The notes under the pieces are model-generated. The model did no database searches and was not told the DNA's origin. It saw only the letters and a list, made by a program, of their open reading frames with translations. The translations under genes and the position numbers were made by a program. A DNA stretch of 64,000 nt, taken from positions 2,102,972 through 2,166,971 of the forward strand of contig NZ_AP023032.1 in assembly GCF_019670105.1 (NCBI RefSeq), in the 5' to 3' direction. Positions 1 to 10,230 of this stretch are shown here, piece by piece (within the stretch, counting starts at the first letter, position 1; each line of letters opens with the position of its first letter). This DNA is from Agarivorans albus (lineage in GTDB: Bacteria > Pseudomonadota > Gammaproteobacteria > Enterobacterales > Celerinatantimonadaceae).

Positions 1-2
1 CT

Positions 3-1871
3 GAGTCTTCATCACAAGAACCTGCTCAAAGTGACTTATCAGCAGGTAATGAAGAACTTCAACAGGATTTTGTTGAAGAGCAAAATACATATCAAGAGCC
101 AACGCTCGAGCAAACTGTTTACTCAGAGCCAGAAACCTCTGTTGCTGTTGAGCCTAGTTTCTCCATGGACAGTGACTTTGAAGCAGAGTTGTCACAGGCA
201 AAAGAAGATATTGAATTTGCTTACGAAGATGAAGCGATTGATCCACCAAGTGTGATTATCGATGATACCGCTCCTGAGCCCATGCCTGATATCCCTTTTG
301 ACGGTGAAACTGTCGCTGTGGCTAAACCGCCTGCAGCTAAACCCGCAGTGCCGGTAAAACCTGCTCAACCAAGGTTAAGCCGTTTACCTGATATGAATTT
401 GTTGGATAGACCCGACAAAAAAGCTAACCCAATTTCACCAGAAGAATTAGAGCAAGTTTCTCGTTTGGTTGAAGCAAAGCTGCTTGATTTTAATATTCAA
501 GCATCAGTAGTTGCCGTTCATCCTGGCCCAGTAATTACCCGTTTTGAGCTCGATTTAGCGCCAGGGGTTAAAGTTAGCAAAATTACTAACTTGTCTAAAG
601 ATTTAGCACGCGCGCTGTCTGCTATTAGTGTGCGGGTAGTGGAAGTGATACCTGGTAAGTCGGTGATTGGATTAGAATTACCTAACCGTTATCGTGAGAT
701 TGTTTATCTTAGCGAAGTTATTGATAGCAGTACCTTCCATCAGTCAAAGTCGCCTTTAGCTATGGTGCTAGGCAAAGATATCGCCGGTCAACCGGTGGTC
801 GCAGATTTGGCAAAAATGCCTCACTTGTTAGTTGCAGGTACTACTGGTTCTGGTAAGTCGGTGGGCGTAAACGTAATGATTGTGAGTCTTCTGTATAAAT
901 CAACACCAGAAGATGTTCGGATGATTATGATCGACCCTAAAATGTTGGAGCTTTCAGTTTACGAGGGTATTCCTCATTTGTTGTCTGAAGTTGTTACCGA
1001 CATGAAAGAAGCGGCGAATGCTTTACGTTGGTGTGTTGGCGAAATGGAAAGACGCTACAAGTTAATGTCTGCAATGGGAGTGCGAAACCTTAAAGGTTTC
1101 AACCAAAAAGTGGTAGATGCTATTGAGTCCGGCAACCCAATTGTTGATCCATTGTGGAAGCCTGAAGACAGTATGGCTGAAACTGCGCCAACCTTAGAAA
1201 AACTACCTCATATTGTGGTCATCATTGACGAGTTTGCCGACATGATGATGATTGTGGGTAAAAAAGTTGAAGAGTTAATTGCACGTATTGCACAAAAAGC
1301 CCGTGCGGCAGGTATTCATTTGGTGTTAGCTACTCAGCGACCATCGGTAGATGTTATTACCGGTCTAATTAAAGCGAATATTCCGACTCGTATGGCCTTT
1401 CAAGTTTCTAGCCGTATTGATTCACGTACCATTTTAGACCAGCAAGGCGCTGAAACCTTGCTAGGTATGGGAGATATGCTTTATTTGCCGGCAGGCACTG
1501 GAGTGCCAACCCGTGTTCACGGCGCATTTGTGGACGATCACGAAGTACATGCTGTGGTATCGGCTTGGAAAGAACGTGGCGAGCCAGATTACATTGATGA
1601 AATATTAAATGGTGAGGCTGGTCCCGATGCTATGTTGCCAGGTGAAGTAGCAGAGTCTGATGAAGAGTTAGATGCTTTGTTTGATCAAGCTGTTATGCAC
1701 GTTACAGAAACACGCCGTGGCTCGGTATCTGGCGTACAGCGTAAGTTTAAAATTGGTTATAACCGCGCCGCTCGAATCGTTGAGCAAATGGAAGCTCAGG
1801 GCATTGTTAGTGCACCAGGTCATAACGGTAACCGGGAAGTTATCGCGCCGCCTCCAGTGAGAATTGATTAA
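3..1871 (+). CDS. ftsK: DNA translocase FtsK, C-terminal part (5' end outside window)
   Basis: The frame is open from the window edge, so the N-terminal membrane domain and part of the linker are missing. An acidic, Pro-rich linker (E, D, PEP-type segments) is followed by the RecA-like motor. Walker A is GTTGSGKS, and Walker B is the [14 protein letters not shown] region. The C-terminal winged-helix gamma domain (last ~65 residues, with [20 protein letters not shown]) is the part that reads KOPS sites in known FtsK. FtsK is a septum-located, hexameric ATP-driven DNA pump that aligns dif sites for XerCD. lolA follows after 8 bp, the usual gammaproteobacterial order. Family assignment is very secure; only the true start is unknown. 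Confidence 0.97.
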   Translation, partial: ESSSQEPAQSDLSAGNEELQQDFVEEQNTYQEPTLEQTVYSEPETSVAVEPSFSMDSDFEAELSQAKEDIEFAYEDEAIDPPSVIIDDTAPEPMPDIPFDGETVAVAKPPAAKPAVPVKPAQPRLSRLPDMNLLDRPDKKANPISPEELEQVSRLVEAKLLDFNIQASVVAVHPGPVITRFELDLAPGVKVSKITNLSKDLARALSAISVRVVEVIPGKSVIGLELPNRYREIVYLSEVIDSSTFHQSKSPLAMVLGKDIAGQPVVADLAKMPHLLVAGTTGSGKSVGVNVMIVSLLYKSTPEDVRMIMIDPKMLELSVYEGIPHLLSEVVTDMKEAANALRWCVGEMERRYKLMSAMGVRNLKGFNQKVVDAIESGNPIVDPLWKPEDSMAETAPTLEKLPHIVVIIDEFADMMMIVGKKVEELIARIAQKARAAGIHLVLATQRPSVDVITGLIKANIPTRMAFQVSSRIDSRTILDQQGAETLLGMGDMLYLPAGTGVPTRVHGAFVDDHEVHAVVSAWKERGEPDYIDEILNGEAGPDAMLPGEVAESDEELDALFDQAVMHVTETRRGSVSGVQRKFKIGYNRAARIVEQMEAQGIVSAPGHNGNREVIAPPPVRID

Positions 1872-1879
1872 GAGAAAAG

Positions 1880-2485
1880 ATGAAAAAATTATTAAGTATA
1901 AGTTTTGCGGCTTTGTTATCTGCTCAAGCATTTGCCAATGACGCCGCTAACGAGTTAAGAACGCATCTTGCCGATTTAAAAGGGTTTCAAGCGCAGTTTA
2001 AACAAACCGTGATAGATGCTGATGGCGTAAGCATTCATGAAGCCGAAGGCAAACTAAGTTTAGCTCGCCCCGCTAAGTTAAACTGGCAACAAGTGATGCC
2101 TGAGCAAGATATGATTGTGTCTGATGGCTCAACCATTTGGTATTACAGCCCGTTTGTTGAGCAAGTAACGATTATGGATGCGAGTGAAGCCATCAATCAA
2201 TCACCATTCATCTTGTTGGCAGATGACCGCAGCGAAAGCTGGCAAAATTATCAGGTAGAAAAACAGCAACAAGGGTTTTTAGTTAAGTCTAAAGATGACC
2301 CACTACAAGCTGCTTTTTGGGTAAAGCTAAATGCTGATAATAGTATTTCTCGCTTTGATATTATTGAAAGTACCGGACAGCGTAGTCAGTTTGATCTTCA
2401 AGGTTTTAAAGCCAACCCAAGCTTTAGTGAAAAACTGTTTAAGTTTGAGATCCCTAAAAACACTATGATTGATGATCAACGCTAA
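1880..2485 (+). CDS. lolA: Outer-membrane lipoprotein carrier protein LolA
   Basis: This 201-residue protein has a Sec signal peptide of about 19 residues ([19 protein letters not shown]). The mature part is a LolA-type half-barrel, with the typical early segment [12 protein letters not shown] and the [11 protein letters not shown] strand. LolA picks up lipoproteins released by LolCDE and carries them across the periplasm to LolB. The length matches the family (about 200 residues). It begins 8 bp after ftsK and its stop overlaps the rarA start (TAATG), so ftsK-lolA-rarA are probably co-transcribed and lolA-rarA translationally coupled. Confidence 0.95.
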   Translation: MKKLLSISFAALLSAQAFANDAANELRTHLADLKGFQAQFKQTVIDADGVSIHEAEGKLSLARPAKLNWQQVMPEQDMIVSDGSTIWYYSPFVEQVTIMDASEAINQSPFILLADDRSESWQNYQVEKQQQGFLVKSKDDPLQAAFWVKLNADNSISRFDIIESTGQRSQFDLQGFKANPSFSEKLFKFEIPKNTMIDDQR

Positions 2486-3801
2486 TGAGCTTAGAGCTGA
2501 ATTTTGAGGCCGACTTTAGGCCTCTTGCTGCGAGAATGCGGCCCAGCAAACTAGAGCATTATGTCGGCCAGCAACATATTTTGGCTGCAGATAAACCTCT
2601 GCATAAAGCCATTTCTTCTGGGCAGTTGCACTCGATGATTCTTTGGGGGCCTCCTGGTACAGGAAAAACCACCATTGCAGAATTAGCCGCATTGTATGCC
2701 GATGCGGAAGTAGAAAAGATCTCAGCCGTAACCGGGGGGATAAAAGAAGTGCGCGCCGCTATTGATCGCGCTCTGCAAAACAAACAGGTTAGTCGGCGCA
2801 CCATTTTGTTTGTTGATGAAGTTCACCGCTTTAACAAAAGCCAACAAGATGCGTTTTTACCGTATGTCGAGAATGGCACTGTTATCTTTATTGGCGCAAC
2901 TACCGAAAATCCGTCTTTTGAACTCAATAACGCCTTATTATCACGGGCCAAAACTTATGTATTACGCGCTTTAGACAGTGAGGCTATTCAACAACTATTG
3001 AGTAGGGCAATTAACGAAGATGAGTTGCTAAAGCAACACACACTAAATTTTGAAGAAGGTGTACTAGAAGCGCTTTCCACATTAGTGAGTGGGGATGCAC
3101 GCCGCGCCTTAAACTTGTTAGAGATGATGAGTGAATTGGCTGAGGGCGAAGGTCTGCAGAAACAGCTAAGTTTTGATCTTCTCAAGCAAGTTGCCGGAGA
3201 GCGCTATAGTCATATAGATAAAGGCGGCGATAAGTTTTACGATTTGTTATCAGCCCTACATAAATCTATCCGTGGTTCATCGCCGGATGCTGCATTGTTT
3301 TGGTACTGTCGAATTTTAGAAGCTAGTGGTGATCCTCTATCGGTTGCGCGACGATGTTTAGCTATTGCCTCTGAAGATGTGGGTAATGCCGACCCCCGCG
3401 CGATGCAAATTGCTGTAAGCGCCTGGGACTGCTTTACCCGAGTAGGCGCAGCCGAAGGGGAGCGGGCGATAGCTCAAGCTGTGGTTTATTTGGCCTGTGC
3501 GCCTAAAAGTAACGCGGTGTATACCGCTTTTAAAGCGGCTAGGCTTGCAGCAAAAGAGTTCGGCGATGCCGAGGTGCCTGTGCATTTGAGAAATGCGCCA
3601 ACCAAGCTAATGGCGGAACTAGGTTATGGCGCAGAGTACCGCTATTCTCACGATGAACCTAATGCATATTCTGCTGGTCAACAATATCTTCCAGACCCTT
3701 TATTAGGCCATCAGTTCTACCATCCAGAGCCTCGTGGTTTAGAAAAGCAGATTGCTGAAAAGCTTGAATACCTGCGTAATTTAGACCAACAAGCGCAATA
3801 G
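2485..3801 (+). CDS. rarA: Replication-associated recombination protein RarA (MgsA), AAA+ ATPase
   Basis: This 438-residue clamp-loader-like AAA+ protein has Walker [10 protein letters not shown] near residue 52 and a Walker [17 protein letters not shown] segment near residue 112. A sensor-1 [12 protein letters not shown] follows, then the C-terminal tetramerisation region typical of RarA/WRNIP1. In known relatives it acts at stalled forks with SSB and RecA. The start ATG shares one base with the lolA stop. Length and motif order are normal for the family. Confidence 0.95.
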   Translation: MSLELNFEADFRPLAARMRPSKLEHYVGQQHILAADKPLHKAISSGQLHSMILWGPPGTGKTTIAELAALYADAEVEKISAVTGGIKEVRAAIDRALQNKQVSRRTILFVDEVHRFNKSQQDAFLPYVENGTVIFIGATTENPSFELNNALLSRAKTYVLRALDSEAIQQLLSRAINEDELLKQHTLNFEEGVLEALSTLVSGDARRALNLLEMMSELAEGEGLQKQLSFDLLKQVAGERYSHIDKGGDKFYDLLSALHKSIRGSSPDAALFWYCRILEASGDPLSVARRCLAIASEDVGNADPRAMQIAVSAWDCFTRVGAAEGERAIAQAVVYLACAPKSNAVYTAFKAARLAAKEFGDAEVPVHLRNAPTKLMAELGYGAEYRYSHDEPNAYSAGQQYLPDPLLGHQFYHPEPRGLEKQIAEKLEYLRNLDQQAQ

Positions 3802-3856
3802 CCAACAATAAACAACACTATTTTCAGTTTATTACTCAATCCAGCCTATAGCCCGA

Positions 3857-3884
3857 TTGTGTCTGTAAGTAGTTGCTTTATAAT
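3857..3884 (+). promoter_or_regulatory. Candidate sigma-70 promoter for serS
   Basis: TTGTGT (-35-like) and TATAAT (-10) are separated by 16 bp, about 110 bp upstream of the serS start. The leader that follows contains an 8-bp inverted repeat, GCAAAGCT/AGCTTTGC, at about 3912-3959, which could form a structured 5' UTR. No tRNA-binding T-box signature was seen. Confidence 0.5.
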
Positions 3885-3996
3885 AAGCGAGTTTTGGAAA
3901 CCAAATAATTAGCAAAGCTTATTTTGCCTTCACTACCGTAGGCTAAATTGGAGCTTTGCCTTTAATTAACGACAAGAATTGGAAGTAGGTTATTGA

Positions 3997-5286
<1,290 letters not shown>

Positions 5287-5300
5287 GTAATGTTTAAAAG

Positions 5301-5327
5301 AAAAAGCGCCTTTAGGCGCTTTTTTTT
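5301..5327. terminator. Terminator between convergent serS and tusE
   Basis: The hairpin AAAGCGCC-ttta-GGCGCTTT is flanked by A-runs on the left and T-runs on the right, so it can act in both directions. Confidence 0.85.
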
Positions 5328-5343
5328 ATAGGTAAATCAAATG

Positions 5344-5673
5344 CTAAATGCATTTTACTGGTTTAGGCAGCCCGGCAACTTTAGTGGCTTGTTTTGCTGG
5401 GCCTTGCGGAAATAGCTTATACAAGTAACGGCTATTACCTTTTTCTGGACCAAACTTTTTGGCCATCGCTTTAACTAAGGCTCGCATGGCCGGGGAAGTA
5501 TTAAACTCTAAGTAGAAGTTGCGAACAAACCTCACCACTTCCCAATGGGCTTCGCTCATTTCAATTTCTTCTAGCTGGGCTATATGCGCTGCTAGGTCTT
5601 CCGACCAGCTGTTTAAGTCGATTAAATAACCATTTTTATCGGTTTCAAATTGCTGACCGTTAAATTCAATCAT
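5344..5673 (-). CDS. tusE: Sulfurtransferase TusE (DsrC/TusE family)
   Basis: This 109-residue protein matches the TusE/DsrC fold. It begins [17 protein letters not shown], has the [15 protein letters not shown] helix, and ends in KPVKCI with the conserved penultimate cysteine that carries persulfide. TusE accepts sulfur from TusBCD and passes it to MnmA for 2-thiolation of tRNA wobble uridines. In E. coli it neighbours yccA, as here (with yccS between). It lies 36 bp from yccS and may share its transcript. Confidence 0.92.
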   Translation of the reverse strand: MIEFNGQQFETDKNGYLIDLNSWSEDLAAHIAQLEEIEMSEAHWEVVRFVRNFYLEFNTSPAMRALVKAMAKKFGPEKGNSRYLYKLFPQGPAKQATKVAGLPKPVKCI

Positions 5674-5708
5674 TGTGTACTTTGTGCCTTCTTTATCTTG
5701 TGGCTAGT

Positions 5709-7778
5709 TTACCACTTACCATTTACCAGTAGTTGACGAATTTTCTTTAAGTCTTTGCCGATTAATTGAAGTTGATAAGCAATCAACAGTTCGTTGCCGA
5801 CTAACTGGGGAAGAAGTTGGTTAATTGCTCGGGTAAATGCATCGTTGTTTGCTTGCACTATGGGTCGATGTGGCCCCTTTAGTAACAAGTAATCATGCAT
5901 CAATTGTAATTCGCTTTGAATCAATTCGCCTAAACAGGCCAAACGCTCGGCCGCCTGATTGGACTGTAGTTGAGTGCGGTGTGTTGATAATGCAGATAAA
6001 TGCGATAACAAGTGATGGCTTAAGCCAACTAGCTGATATAAGTCTGGCGATAAACGCTGCTTGTGGCTAGGTTCTGCTAGCATGTATTGCCAATGTCGAA
6101 CTAGCTCAGCTTCGCTTTGATATGCGTGGTAGCGACTTAATCGAAAATCAGTGGTTTCTTCAACATCGCCATTAAAGTACTGGTTAAAAATAGCAGTTTG
6201 ATAATTGGCAGTGTTGGCAAACAATTGGCTAATTATTTTTCTGCTTTGTTTATGTTGCCAATCGGGCCACAGGTAACGAAGTGCCGCCATTGCCATTAAG
6301 GCACCAATTACTGTTACTAAGGTACGCACTATCAATGCTTCGTTAGCGGGGTAGCCTTGAAGATCGAGAGAGATGGCAACAAACACCGTAATCATGGCAA
6401 CCGAAATGGCGTAATTAAGGTGAAAGAACAAAAAGAATAACAGCACTAAACCGGGGATTAATGATGTTAGTGCTATGTCGGGTAGACGTAAGTAGCTCAA
6501 GGCTGCTGCAAAGCCGACACCAACTATGGTGCCGTATACTCTTTTATCTACGCGTTTTTTAGTATCGTGATAATTAGGTTTTACCACTAGTAAACAACTA
6601 AGCATTAGCCAGTAGGCATGTTCATCGCCAGACAATTGGATTAATCCATAGGCAAGTAGCATTAGCGTGGCCATTCGCAAGGCATGGCGATTAATACTTA
6701 GGCTGATATCAGCAGCCTGAGACAGGTATTGTTTTACCGATATTCGAGTAAATGGTGAGAAGCTTTGTTCTGGCTCGGGGAAATGCTGTTCGTTAAAACA
6801 TAGGGCAATCACCTTATGCAAATTTTTCAGCATATAGGCAAAGCGGGGAGGAACATTTTTTAGATTTGCCCGTGCCGTTTCTAAATCATCGACAGCGGAT
6901 ATTAATTCTTTCTCTGCGCTTGCATCGAGGTGCTTTGCACCAATAACCCGTGCGATTTTAACTAACACTGTTCTCGTGTCGGCTAGTAAGGTTCTTGGCA
7001 ATACTCGTTGTAAACGTTGGTAGTCTAAGTGTGAGGAGCTTAAGCGTTCATGCAGCAGCTGTGCTTTAAAAAAGCGGTCCATTTGGCTGGAACCCACATG
7101 CTGTTTGTTACGCTGCTGGTAAACATATAATCCATGGCGAATAACACCCAATTGCTCTGCAATGTCGGCGCTTTGAGCCGTTAGCTTTACTTGTATATCG
7201 GTGATGTTTGCTTCGCGTTGAAACAAACGGGTCTTAGTTAATTGATAAAGACTAATCTGTTTAAATATTTGGTCCAGCTGTCTGTCTAACCAGCGGGTTG
7301 GATATAGCGCATTAATAAGCAATGAGAGAAGGGCGTAACTCAATGCGCCTATCACTAACCAAAAGGGTTGTAACCAAGGGTTTTCGTAGGTGTTGTAACC
7401 AAGCATCGTATATATAGCGATGATTAACGAACACAGGGAAATTGCACCGTATTTTTGCCCAAGCACTGGCATGCGCATAAATAGATAGCTAGAACAAAAT
7501 AAGCCAATGGCAAATAGCCAGGGAAGGGGAAACAGTAAAGTAACTGAGATGCTGGCTAGGGAAAAGCTCGCCATCATCAACAAGGTGCTTTGCAGGCGAT
7601 GTTGATAAAAGTCTGGGCTGTCTGCTAGTCCTGCTGCAACCACGCCAAGTGTTGCTGTTAAAGCGAAATCTAAATTAAATACCAAACCTAGGCTGAGAAT
7701 AAACATAGCCAAACCAGCGGCTTTACAGGCTATGGTCCAATTAAGTTTGGAAGCATCTAGTTTAAAATTAAGTACCAT
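5709..7778 (-). CDS. yccS: YccS/YhfK-family inner-membrane protein
   Basis: This 689-residue integral membrane protein has two clusters of about five to six transmembrane segments (residues ~15-155 and ~365-480). They are separated by a helical cytoplasmic domain, with a soluble C-terminal tail, which is the architecture of YccS/FUSC-type proteins. The central hallmark SCLLVVKPNYHDTKKRVDKRVYGTIVGV is present (quoted in part). Its function is not firmly known; some relatives are linked to aromatic acid export. Gene order yccA-yccS-tusE on one strand suggests an operon, partly separated by a terminator after yccA. Confidence 0.88.
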   Translation of the reverse strand: MVLNFKLDASKLNWTIACKAAGLAMFILSLGLVFNLDFALTATLGVVAAGLADSPDFYQHRLQSTLLMMASFSLASISVTLLFPLPWLFAIGLFCSSYLFMRMPVLGQKYGAISLCSLIIAIYTMLGYNTYENPWLQPFWLVIGALSYALLSLLINALYPTRWLDRQLDQIFKQISLYQLTKTRLFQREANITDIQVKLTAQSADIAEQLGVIRHGLYVYQQRNKQHVGSSQMDRFFKAQLLHERLSSSHLDYQRLQRVLPRTLLADTRTVLVKIARVIGAKHLDASAEKELISAVDDLETARANLKNVPPRFAYMLKNLHKVIALCFNEQHFPEPEQSFSPFTRISVKQYLSQAADISLSINRHALRMATLMLLAYGLIQLSGDEHAYWLMLSCLLVVKPNYHDTKKRVDKRVYGTIVGVGFAAALSYLRLPDIALTSLIPGLVLLFFLFFHLNYAISVAMITVFVAISLDLQGYPANEALIVRTLVTVIGALMAMAALRYLWPDWQHKQSRKIISQLFANTANYQTAIFNQYFNGDVEETTDFRLSRYHAYQSEAELVRHWQYMLAEPSHKQRLSPDLYQLVGLSHHLLSHLSALSTHRTQLQSNQAAERLACLGELIQSELQLMHDYLLLKGPHRPIVQANNDAFTRAINQLLPQLVGNELLIAYQLQLIGKDLKKIRQLLVNGKW

Positions 7779-7782
7779 AAAT

Positions 7783-7808
7783 AAAAACGCCCTGTAAGAA
7801 CAGGGCGT
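7783..7808 (-). terminator. Hairpin between yccA and yccS
   Basis: ACGCCCTG-6 nt loop-CAGGGCGT is followed on the minus strand by a T-rich stretch, 22 bp after the yccA stop. It probably terminates or attenuates transcription before yccS. Confidence 0.7.
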
Positions 7809-7830
7809 AATAGTCCTTTAGCTGAATAGC

Positions 7831-8496
7831 TTAGTCGTCGTTTAGGAAACCTAAAATACTTAGCAAGTGAACAAAAATGTTGAATACATTTAAGTACATT
7901 GAAATTGTTGCACGTATGTAGTTGGTTTCATTACCGTTTAGAATGTTGCTGGTATCATAAAGAATGAAGCCAGAAAACAACAGTACTGCTGCACCACTAA
8001 TGGCTAGGCTAAGCATTGGGATTTGCAAAAACAAGTTAAGCAACATGCTAACTACAACAACGATTAGGCCTGCCATTAAGAAACCACTCATAAAAGAGAA
8101 GTCTTTCTTAGTGGTTAGCACGTAACCAGACAAACCAAAGAAAATTAAGCCTGTCATGCCAAGGGCTTGCATTACAATAGCAGGACCTTGTGGGAATTGG
8201 AGGTAAGCACTAAGCAACGGGCCTAAAGAGGCGCCCATTAATGAAGTGAATACAAAAGTCCAAACCAAACCCATAGAAGAGTTGATACTTTTCGGTAGAA
8301 CGAAGAATACGATTACCATGGCGGCAACCATCATACCAATAGATGCCAGGCTACCAATTCCGGCGACTACTGCAAAGAATGCTGCAATGGCACTGGTAAA
8401 CAAGGTCATCGAAAGTAAGGCGTAGGTGTTACGCAATACCTTATTTGTTTCCAGTTTCGATGCAGCGCTATAGTTTATCGTGCTCGGCTGATTCAT
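7831..8496 (-). CDS. yccA: Bax inhibitor-1/YccA family membrane protein
   Basis: This 221-residue protein has seven predicted hydrophobic helices and the BI-1 signature near the C-terminus (ISGAAVLLFSGFILYDTSNIL, quoted in part), with acidic residues at the end (FLNDD). In E. coli YccA is a substrate and modulator of the FtsH protease. Neighbourhood with yccS and tusE matches the E. coli region. The ATG is preceded by a purine-rich RBS (gagtg). Confidence 0.9.
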   Translation of the reverse strand: MNQPSTINYSAASKLETNKVLRNTYALLSMTLFTSAIAAFFAVVAGIGSLASIGMMVAAMVIVFFVLPKSINSSMGLVWTFVFTSLMGASLGPLLSAYLQFPQGPAIVMQALGMTGLIFFGLSGYVLTTKKDFSFMSGFLMAGLIVVVVSMLLNLFLQIPMLSLAISGAAVLLFSGFILYDTSNILNGNETNYIRATISMYLNVFNIFVHLLSILGFLNDD

Positions 8497-8799
8497 TTTT
8501 TCACTCCGTTATGACTGAGTTAGTTCGTTAAGTTATGTAAAACGAAATTGTAGTATAACGAGTTTTTTTACAAATAAAATCAAATCCGCCATCTAAAAGT
8601 GGGCTTAGCCTCACCAAATTATCATCGAATAATTTCCTAAGACGCTCAACTACTTAACAAAATTGCTTTGATTAAGCGAAATAATCAACAAGCTTAAACC
8701 TTCCTTAGTATTGCACTCGCCATCACATAGCCCTATGATCAGCGCATTAACAGGGCAGTTTGCCTAAACCATTCAACGATTAAGAGAGACGGATAACAG
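8497..8799. other. Divergent intergenic region yccA / ppaC
   Basis: This is about 300 bp of AT-rich sequence between divergent genes. It should hold both promoters, but no site stood out beyond weak -10-like boxes. No ORF or RNA signature was recognised. Confidence 0.6.
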
Positions 8800-9720
8800 A
8801 TGTTAGTTTTAGGACATACTAATCCAGACTGTGACAGTATTGCCGGTGCAATATCGTTAGCAGAGTTATTAACCAAGCAAGGCACACCAGCAACAGCGAT
8901 TGCTCAAGGTGAACCTAATCCTGAAGCCAAATTTCTCTTAGACAAAATTGGTTTTGCAGCGCCAGAAGTGCGCACAGAGATCGCTGGCGAAGATGTTTGG
9001 CTAATTGATTACTCTGATTGGGGGCAAGCGCCAAAAGACGCTAAAAAAGCTAACATTCGCGGTATCGTTGATCACCATAAACTTGGTGATATCACTACTG
9101 CTGAACCTTTAGAGTGTTGGATCCGCCCTGTAGGTTGTAGCTGTACGATTGTTTATAGCATGTATCAAGCCGCTAATATTACGCCTAGTAAAGAAGCCGC
9201 TACCCTAATGTTAGGCGCTATCTTAAGCGATACAGTTAAATTTAACTCCCCAACATTTACACCAGTAGATCGTGAAGCTGCAGAAGCCTTAGCTTTACTG
9301 GCTGGTGTTGAAGATATTGATGCATTTGCAGACGAGCAATTTGCAGCAAAATCTGATGTGGCTTCAGTGCCTGCGGATGAGTTAGTACTAAGAGATCAAA
9401 AAGTTTATGAGATTAATGGTAAACAATTTGCCATTGCTCAATTAGAACTTACTTCAGTAAAACCGGTACTAGCCCGTTTAGATGAGTTAGAAACGGCCTT
9501 AGTTGCGCTTAAACAAGCAAACAACTACCACACCGCTCTTGTGTTGTTAACTGACATTACTACCCTAAACTCTACTGGCTTAATTTGTAGTGATGAAGCT
9601 GCACTGGTTGCTTCTACTTTAGGTGGAACTATCGAAGGTTCAGTTATCGACCTACCTGGCGTAGTTAGCCGTAAGAAACAAGTTATGCCGCCGCTACAAC
9701 GTGAGTTTGATGTAGCTTAA
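8800..9720 (+). CDS. ppaC: Manganese-dependent inorganic pyrophosphatase (family II)
   Basis: This 306-residue DHH-family phosphoesterase has metal-binding motifs in order: LGHTNPDCDS near residue 4, WLIDYSDW near residue 67, and GIVDHHKLG near residue 88. A C-terminal DHHA2 domain ends in SRKKQVMPPL. It hydrolyses PPi to phosphate and so drives biosynthetic reactions. Length is typical. RBS-like agagagacgg precedes the ATG. It stands alone, with a terminator directly downstream. Confidence 0.95.
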   Translation: MLVLGHTNPDCDSIAGAISLAELLTKQGTPATAIAQGEPNPEAKFLLDKIGFAAPEVRTEIAGEDVWLIDYSDWGQAPKDAKKANIRGIVDHHKLGDITTAEPLECWIRPVGCSCTIVYSMYQAANITPSKEAATLMLGAILSDTVKFNSPTFTPVDREAAEALALLAGVEDIDAFADEQFAAKSDVASVPADELVLRDQKVYEINGKQFAIAQLELTSVKPVLARLDELETALVALKQANNYHTALVLLTDITTLNSTGLICSDEAALVASTLGGTIEGSVIDLPGVVSRKKQVMPPLQREFDVA

Positions 9721-9737
9721 AGGGCAAACCTTTCGCT

Positions 9738-9766
9738 AAAAGCCAGCGTCTATCGCTGGCTTTTTT
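9738..9766 (+). terminator. Rho-independent terminator after ppaC
   Basis: AAAGCCAGCG-tctat-CGCTGGCTTT forms a strong hairpin followed by a T run. Confidence 0.9.
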
Positions 9767-10230
9767 GTAGGTAAATGTTAGATCGCTTTCTTTTGTAACT
9801 CTCGGTAGCGTTTTCAGCAACATGATGCTTTAAAATGGTTTACAAATTACGTTATTTTATTACGTTAAGATGCCTTTAACGCAAAATTATCAAGTGATAG
9901 TGAATTTTTCTGCACTATTTGTGAGAAAAAACTCGCTTTTTTAGTCTCTTACGCATTTTTGTAAAAAAAAATCGTGTTTAATTTCAAGTCAAGTCTGAAA
10001 TTCAAATTATATCTGTGGTAGCATTTCGTTTACTTTCGTGACGAATGGACTAGCTCCTGCGTTATTGAATGCTGTTGTTTTGGAGGTTTTTAGAATAATT
10101 ATCTGTGAAAGGTAGTTGTTCACACATCATCGATAGATGGTGGGGCTCCTCTTTAAATGAAAATACTATTGATGTCTAAGGTCCTGTCGGTCTGAATAAC
10201 ATTAATATAGCAGTAAATAGGAATTACTGG
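9767..10230 (+). other. Long leader/intergenic region upstream of gltB
   Basis: This is 464 bp without a long ORF. It contains an AT-rich promoter-like part (about 9830-10020), the small hairpins GTGAA/TTCAC (about 10105-10122) and CATC-gata-GATG (about 10127-10138), and two tiny overlapping ORFs. These are 10137-10160 (7 codons) and 10157-10195 (12 codons), overlapping as ATGA. They could be leader peptides, but they contain no Glu or Gln codons. No known riboswitch was recognised. Confidence 0.5.
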
